A DNA stretch of 64,000 bases from an uncultured Prevotellaceae bacterium. Lineage in GTDB: Bacteria > Bacteroidota > Bacteroidia > Bacteroidales > Bacteroidaceae. The stretch is taken from positions 1 through 64,000 of the forward strand of contig CACZVN010000009.1 of NCBI GenBank assembly GCA_902784615.1, given 5' to 3'. The position numbers and the translations under genes are program-made. This document shows, in pieces, positions 60,571 through 64,000 of the stretch. The notes under the pieces are model-generated. The model was not told the DNA's origin and ran no database searches. It saw nothing but the letters and a program-made list of their open reading frames with translations. Position 1 is the first letter of the stretch, and the number at the start of each line of letters is the position of its first letter.

Positions 60571-63435
60571 TTATGTTAATTTATCCTTGAGGTATCTGCC
60601 CGTCAGACTCTCGTTACAGCGTGCCACCTCCTCGGGCGTGCCTGCCACCACGAGGGCACCGCCTTTGTCACCGCCGTCAGGACCCAGGTCTATCACATGG
60701 TCGGCACATTTGATGATCTCCATGTTGTGCTCGATGATCAGGATGGTATGACCCCGTTCGATGAGGGCGTTGAACGCATGCAGCAGACGGTCGATATCGT
60801 GGAAGTGCAGACCCGTGGTCGGCTCGTCGAAGATGAAGAGCGTGGGCTCCTGCTTCTCCTGTCCGATGAAATAGGCCAGTTTGACGCGCTGGTTCTCACC
60901 GCCTGAGAGGGTGGAGGAGTTCTGGCCCAGTTTGATATAGCCGAGACCGACGTCGTCCAGGGCCCTGAGACGGTTGACGATGGTCTTCTCCCCGTGTTCC
61001 CCGAAGAACTGGAGGGCCTCGGAGATCGTCATGTTCAGCACGTCGTCGATGTTCTTGCCGTGGAAGTTCACGTCGAGGATGTCCTTCTTGAAACGGTGGC
61101 CGTGACAGGCTTCGCACTCTAATACGAGATCCGCCATGAACTGCATCTCCACGGTGATCACACCGGCACCCTTGCACTCCTCGCATCGTCCGCCGTCGGC
61201 ATTGAAGGAGAAGTACTGGGGCGTGAATCCCATCTGCTGACTCAACGGCTGTTCGGCGTAGAGGTCGCGGATGGCGTCGTAGGCCTTCACGTAGGTGGCG
61301 GGGTTCGAACGGGTGCTCTTGCCGATGGGGTTCTGATCGACGAACTCCACGCGCCTGATGGCATCGACGTCGCCACCAAGGCCGAGGTATTCGCCAGGGG
61401 CGTCGCACACGTCACCGATATGGCGTTTCAGGGCAGGGTAGAGGATGCCCTTGATGAGGCTCGACTTACCTGAGCCGGAGACACCCGTCACCACCGTCAT
61501 CACGTTCAGCGGGATCTGTACGTCGATGCCGCGCAGGTTGTTCATCCTCGCCCCCTTGATGTCGATATGCCTGTTCCACGGACGACGGCTTTGGGGCACG
61601 GGAATCTTTTCCTCGTGGAGCAGATACTTCACCGTGTAACTCTTGGGGTATTTCTTCAGCGAGGCCTTGTTGATGTCCTTGGCATCCCCGTCGAAGACGA
61701 TCTCACCACCGAGCCGTCCTGCGTCGGGACCGATGTCGATGAGATGGTCGGCGGCCCGCATGATCTCCTCGTCGTGCTCCACCACGACCACCGTATTGCC
61801 GATGGCCTGTAGTTCCTTCAGCACATGGATGAGGCGGTCTGTGTCGTGGGAGTGCAGACCGATACTCGGTTCGTCGAGGATATAGAGGGAGCCCACCAGC
61901 GAACTGCCGAGACTGGTACAGAGGTTGATGCGCTGACTCTCACCACCGGAGAGGGTGTTCGAGAGACGGTTCAGCGTCAGATAACCCAGTCCTACGTCCA
62001 GCAGGAACTGCAACCGACTGGTGATCTCCGTCAGCAACCGTCTGCCGATCTCTGCATCCTGCTGGCTGAGTTCCAGACGGTCGAACCATTCCTTCAGCCT
62101 CACCACGGGCATCTGCACGAGGTCGGTGATGCTTCGTCCGCCGATCTTCACGTAGTTGGCTTCGGGCTTCAGACGGGTACCATGACAGGTCGGACAGTTG
62201 GTCTTGCCCCGGTAGCGGGCCAGCATCACACGGTACTGGATCTTATACTGGTTCTCCTTCACCATCTCGAAGAAGGTGTCGATGCAGGGTTTCTCCTTAG
62301 TTCCCTTGTCGGAGGGCAGACCGTGCCAGAGCCAGTCCTTCTGCTGCTGACTGAGGTTCATGTAGGGTTCGAAGATGGGGAAGCCGACTCCGTCGGGTCC
62401 ACAGTTTTCTTTTTGGGCGGCGTGGCGGATAAACCACTGCAGCCACTCCTTCATCTTCTCTCCGTGCCAACACACCACACAACCGTCATACACGGAGAGC
62501 GTCGTGTTGGGGATCACCAGTTTCTCGTCGATGCCGATGATACGTCCGAAACCCTGACACTCCGGACAGGCACCTGCGGGCGAGTTGAAGGAGAACATCT
62601 GGTCGGTGGGCTCCTCGAAGGTCATGCCGTCGGCCTCGAACTTCATCGAGAAGTCATAGAAGATCGTCGGGGGGAACAGCAGTCTCAGTTCTCCATGTCC
62701 CTCATAGAATGCCGTCTCTGCGGAATCCACCAGTCGTGCGATCGCGTCCTTGCTGTCATCCACGCTCATACGGTCAATCACCAGATAAGGACACTCGGGG
62801 ACTGGCTCCATCCTGTGCTCCGCTTGCGGGGCACAGTGGTGCCTGTCCCCTGTGTGTCCTTCCAACCAGTCATCAATCCTCTGGAAATCCCCGTTAATAT
62901 ATATCCTCGCATATCCCTCCAGCTGATACGTCTTCAACTGCTGCTCCATCGTGCGCCCCTCTCTGAGTTGTATCGGTGCCATCACGACGAAGCGCGTGCC
63001 CTTCGAGTATTCCAGCACCTGCCTTACCACATCCTCCGTGGAGTGCTTCTTCACCTCCTGACCGCTGATCGGGGAGTAGGTCTTGCCGATACGGGCAAAG
63101 AGCAGTCGGAGATACTCGTAGATCTCCGTCGAGGTACCCACCGTCGAGCGCGGGTTCCTGGATATCACCTTCTGTTCGATGGCGATGGCGGGGGGGATGC
63201 CCTTGATGAAGTCGCACTCGGGCTTGTTCATCCTGCCGAGGAACTGGCGGGCATAACTCGACAGACTCTCGACATATCTTCGCTGGCCTTCGGCATACAA
63301 CGTGTCGAAGGCTAAGGACGATTTGCCGGAGCCACTGACTCCGGCAATCACTGTGAATGTATTTCGGGGGATCCTGACGTCAATATTCTTCAGGTTATTG
63401 ACCCTCGCCCCCTTGATCTCGATTGCTTCGCTCAA
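60571..63435 (-). CDS. uvrA: UvrABC excinuclease subunit A
   Basis: Damage-sensing ATPase dimer of excision repair. The 954-residue protein has two ABC ATPase modules: Walker A GVSGSGKSSLAF (about residues 33-44) and GVSGSGKSSLIKG (about 645-657), each with a signature (NTLSGGESQRINL; STLSGGENQRVKL), and zinc-binding CxxC clusters (CPECQGFG, CPTCHGTR, CEECKGAG ... CEACHGHRFK). It follows the tagaturonate reductase gene by 29 bp with an ATTAAACATT repeat in the gap and no recognisable promoter, so it may be transcribed from upstream. Confidence 0.98.
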   Translation of the reverse strand: MSEAIEIKGARVNNLKNIDVRIPRNTFTVIAGVSGSGKSSLAFDTLYAEGQRRYVESLSSYARQFLGRMNKPECDFIKGIPPAIAIEQKVISRNPRSTVGTSTEIYEYLRLLFARIGKTYSPISGQEVKKHSTEDVVRQVLEYSKGTRFVVMAPIQLREGRTMEQQLKTYQLEGYARIYINGDFQRIDDWLEGHTGDRHHCAPQAEHRMEPVPECPYLVIDRMSVDDSKDAIARLVDSAETAFYEGHGELRLLFPPTIFYDFSMKFEADGMTFEEPTDQMFSFNSPAGACPECQGFGRIIGIDEKLVIPNTTLSVYDGCVVCWHGEKMKEWLQWFIRHAAQKENCGPDGVGFPIFEPYMNLSQQQKDWLWHGLPSDKGTKEKPCIDTFFEMVKENQYKIQYRVMLARYRGKTNCPTCHGTRLKPEANYVKIGGRSITDLVQMPVVRLKEWFDRLELSQQDAEIGRRLLTEITSRLQFLLDVGLGYLTLNRLSNTLSGGESQRINLCTSLGSSLVGSLYILDEPSIGLHSHDTDRLIHVLKELQAIGNTVVVVEHDEEIMRAADHLIDIGPDAGRLGGEIVFDGDAKDINKASLKKYPKSYTVKYLLHEEKIPVPQSRRPWNRHIDIKGARMNNLRGIDVQIPLNVMTVVTGVSGSGKSSLIKGILYPALKRHIGDVCDAPGEYLGLGGDVDAIRRVEFVDQNPIGKSTRSNPATYVKAYDAIRDLYAEQPLSQQMGFTPQYFSFNADGGRCEECKGAGVITVEMQFMADLVLECEACHGHRFKKDILDVNFHGKNIDDVLNMTISEALQFFGEHGEKTIVNRLRALDDVGLGYIKLGQNSSTLSGGENQRVKLAYFIGQEKQEPTLFIFDEPTTGLHFHDIDRLLHAFNALIERGHTILIIEHNMEIIKCADHVIDLGPDGGDKGGALVVAGTPEEVARCNESLTGRYLKDKLT

Positions 63436-63464
63436 TTTTAATGTTTAATCTTTAATGTTTAATG
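63436..63464. repeat. ATTAAACATTAAAGATTAAACATT intergenic repeat
   Basis: Same AT-rich unit (TTTAATGTTTAATC...) as at 35543-35566 (between ribE and the structured RNA) and 41253-41277 (in the ansA leader). Its copies all lie between genes. Confidence 0.7.
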
Positions 63465-64000
63465 TCACAGAATACTCCTCACGGCTTCCAGCATACCGAC
63501 GCTCTTGATGAGGTCGAGGTCCTGCTTGACCATGGCATTCAGACCCGGAATCTTGTTCAGGTTCTCCTGCCAGATAAACTCTGCGCCGAGCACGCCGTCG
63601 GTCACCTTCTGAGTATCGCCCGTAGCCCACAGTGCCTTGAGCAGATCCATGATCTTCGGGTCGTCGTTGGGTGTGATCTCGATGCCGTCCTCGCGCTTGC
63701 CACCCTTGTAGTAGGTGATGATGGCAGCCAGTCCGAACACCAGTCCCTTCGGCAACTCACCCTTGCGCTCCAGATAGGTCTTCAGACCGGGCAGGTCGCG
63801 CGTCTGGTACTTCGGGAAGGAGTTCAGCATGATGCTCGTCACCTGATGATCCACATACGGATTATCGAAGCGCTCCAGCACGTCGCGGGCGAACTTCTCC
63901 AACTGTTCGATGGGCAGGTCGAGCGTCTGCATGAGTTCGTCGAACTGCACCTTGTGGATATACTGGGAGATGATCTCGTGCTGACAGGCGTCGCGCACGA
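63465..64000 (-). CDS. uxaB: Tagaturonate reductase, C-terminal part (runs off window)
   Basis: NAD-dependent oxidoreductase that converts tagaturonate to altronate in hexuronate breakdown. Only the C-terminal 178 residues or so are in the window; the true start is outside. The part seen is helical, with 'FDNPYVDHQVTSIMLNSFPKYQTRDLPGLKTYLERKGELPKGLVFGLAA' as a clear match to the mannitol-dehydrogenase-like C-terminal domain of UxaB. It functions in the same pathway as uxaC at 41 kb but is about 21 kb away. It is followed by uvrA after 29 bp. Confidence 0.88.
   Translation of the reverse strand, partial: VRDACQHEIISQYIHKVQFDELMQTLDLPIEQLEKFARDVLERFDNPYVDHQVTSIMLNSFPKYQTRDLPGLKTYLERKGELPKGLVFGLAAIITYYKGGKREDGIEITPNDDPKIMDLLKALWATGDTQKVTDGVLGAEFIWQENLNKIPGLNAMVKQDLDLIKSVGMLEAVRSIL

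Noticed and set aside
61290..61330. tRNA-like string GGGGTTCGAACGGG
   Set aside because: It lies inside the uvrA coding region and no acceptor, D- or anticodon stems are found around it.
1..64000. CRISPR arrays, rRNA, integrase or transposase genes
   Set aside because: No regularly spaced direct repeats with spacers, no rRNA-like stretches and no DDE or tyrosine recombinase motifs were seen. The iterons at 25005 have only two to three copies and no spacer variation.

Overview
The window looks like chromosomal DNA of a Bacteroidota bacterium of the Prevotella/Xylanibacter type. The evidence is a SusC/SusD pair with a surface glycan-binding lipoprotein, a GlnRS, a GH77 enzyme with N-terminal starch-binding modules, BT4734-like VirE and DUF4468/DUF5686/DUF4293-type proteins, and about twenty copies of the Bacteroidota -7 promoter element TAnnTTTGC placed just upstream of genes. 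No tRNA, rRNA, CRISPR array or transposase gene was found. The genus is an inference.

Layout. 1-2.45 kb: GDP-fucose pathway operon (manC, gmd, start of fcl). 2.5-7.4 kb: operon mltG, glnS, a TPR protein and a DedA-family protein. 7.45-10.8 kb: malQ and a HAD phosphatase. 10.9-12.5 kb: secreted GH26 beta-mannanase. 12.6-23.1 kb: an AraC regulator and three copies of a two-gene unit (multi-pass membrane protein with a helical C-terminal half, plus a TolB-like beta-propeller lipoprotein carrying a CxNCH haem-c motif), with one DUF4369-type lipoprotein. 23.2-25.7 kb: a compact VirE/DUF6078-type cassette bounded on both sides by the same 55-bp palindromic unit. 25.8-35 kb: a mannan-type PUL (SGBP, SusD, SusC; divergent GH130 mannosylglucose phosphorylase and ManA isomerase). 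35-37 kb: ribE, preceded by a candidate 6S-like RNA, and wecB. 37-45.5 kb: rubrerythrin, a GH5 lipoprotein, an OmpA protein, asparaginase, uxaC, an RluA enzyme, an HD hydrolase and menA. 45.5-52.5 kb: a putative porin operon, uvrB, bamD, rpoZ and a DUF4293-type protein. 52.5-64 kb: uvrA, a DUF5686-type protein, addA and addB in one direction, behind the end of a tagaturonate reductase gene.

How the genes fit together. GH26, SusCD/SGBP, GH130 and ManA give a path from beta-mannan to mannosyl-glucose, mannose-1-phosphate and fructose-6-phosphate (phosphomannomutase is not in the window). ManC, Gmd and Fcl run mannose-1-phosphate to GDP-fucose. UxaC and the tagaturonate reductase belong to hexuronate breakdown. 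UvrA, UvrB and AddAB are DNA repair.

The parts least explained by known biology are the triplicated membrane protein/haem-propeller locus, the palindrome-bounded VirE cassette with 21-bp iterons, the self-closed RNA in front of ribE, and the hairpin leader of susC.
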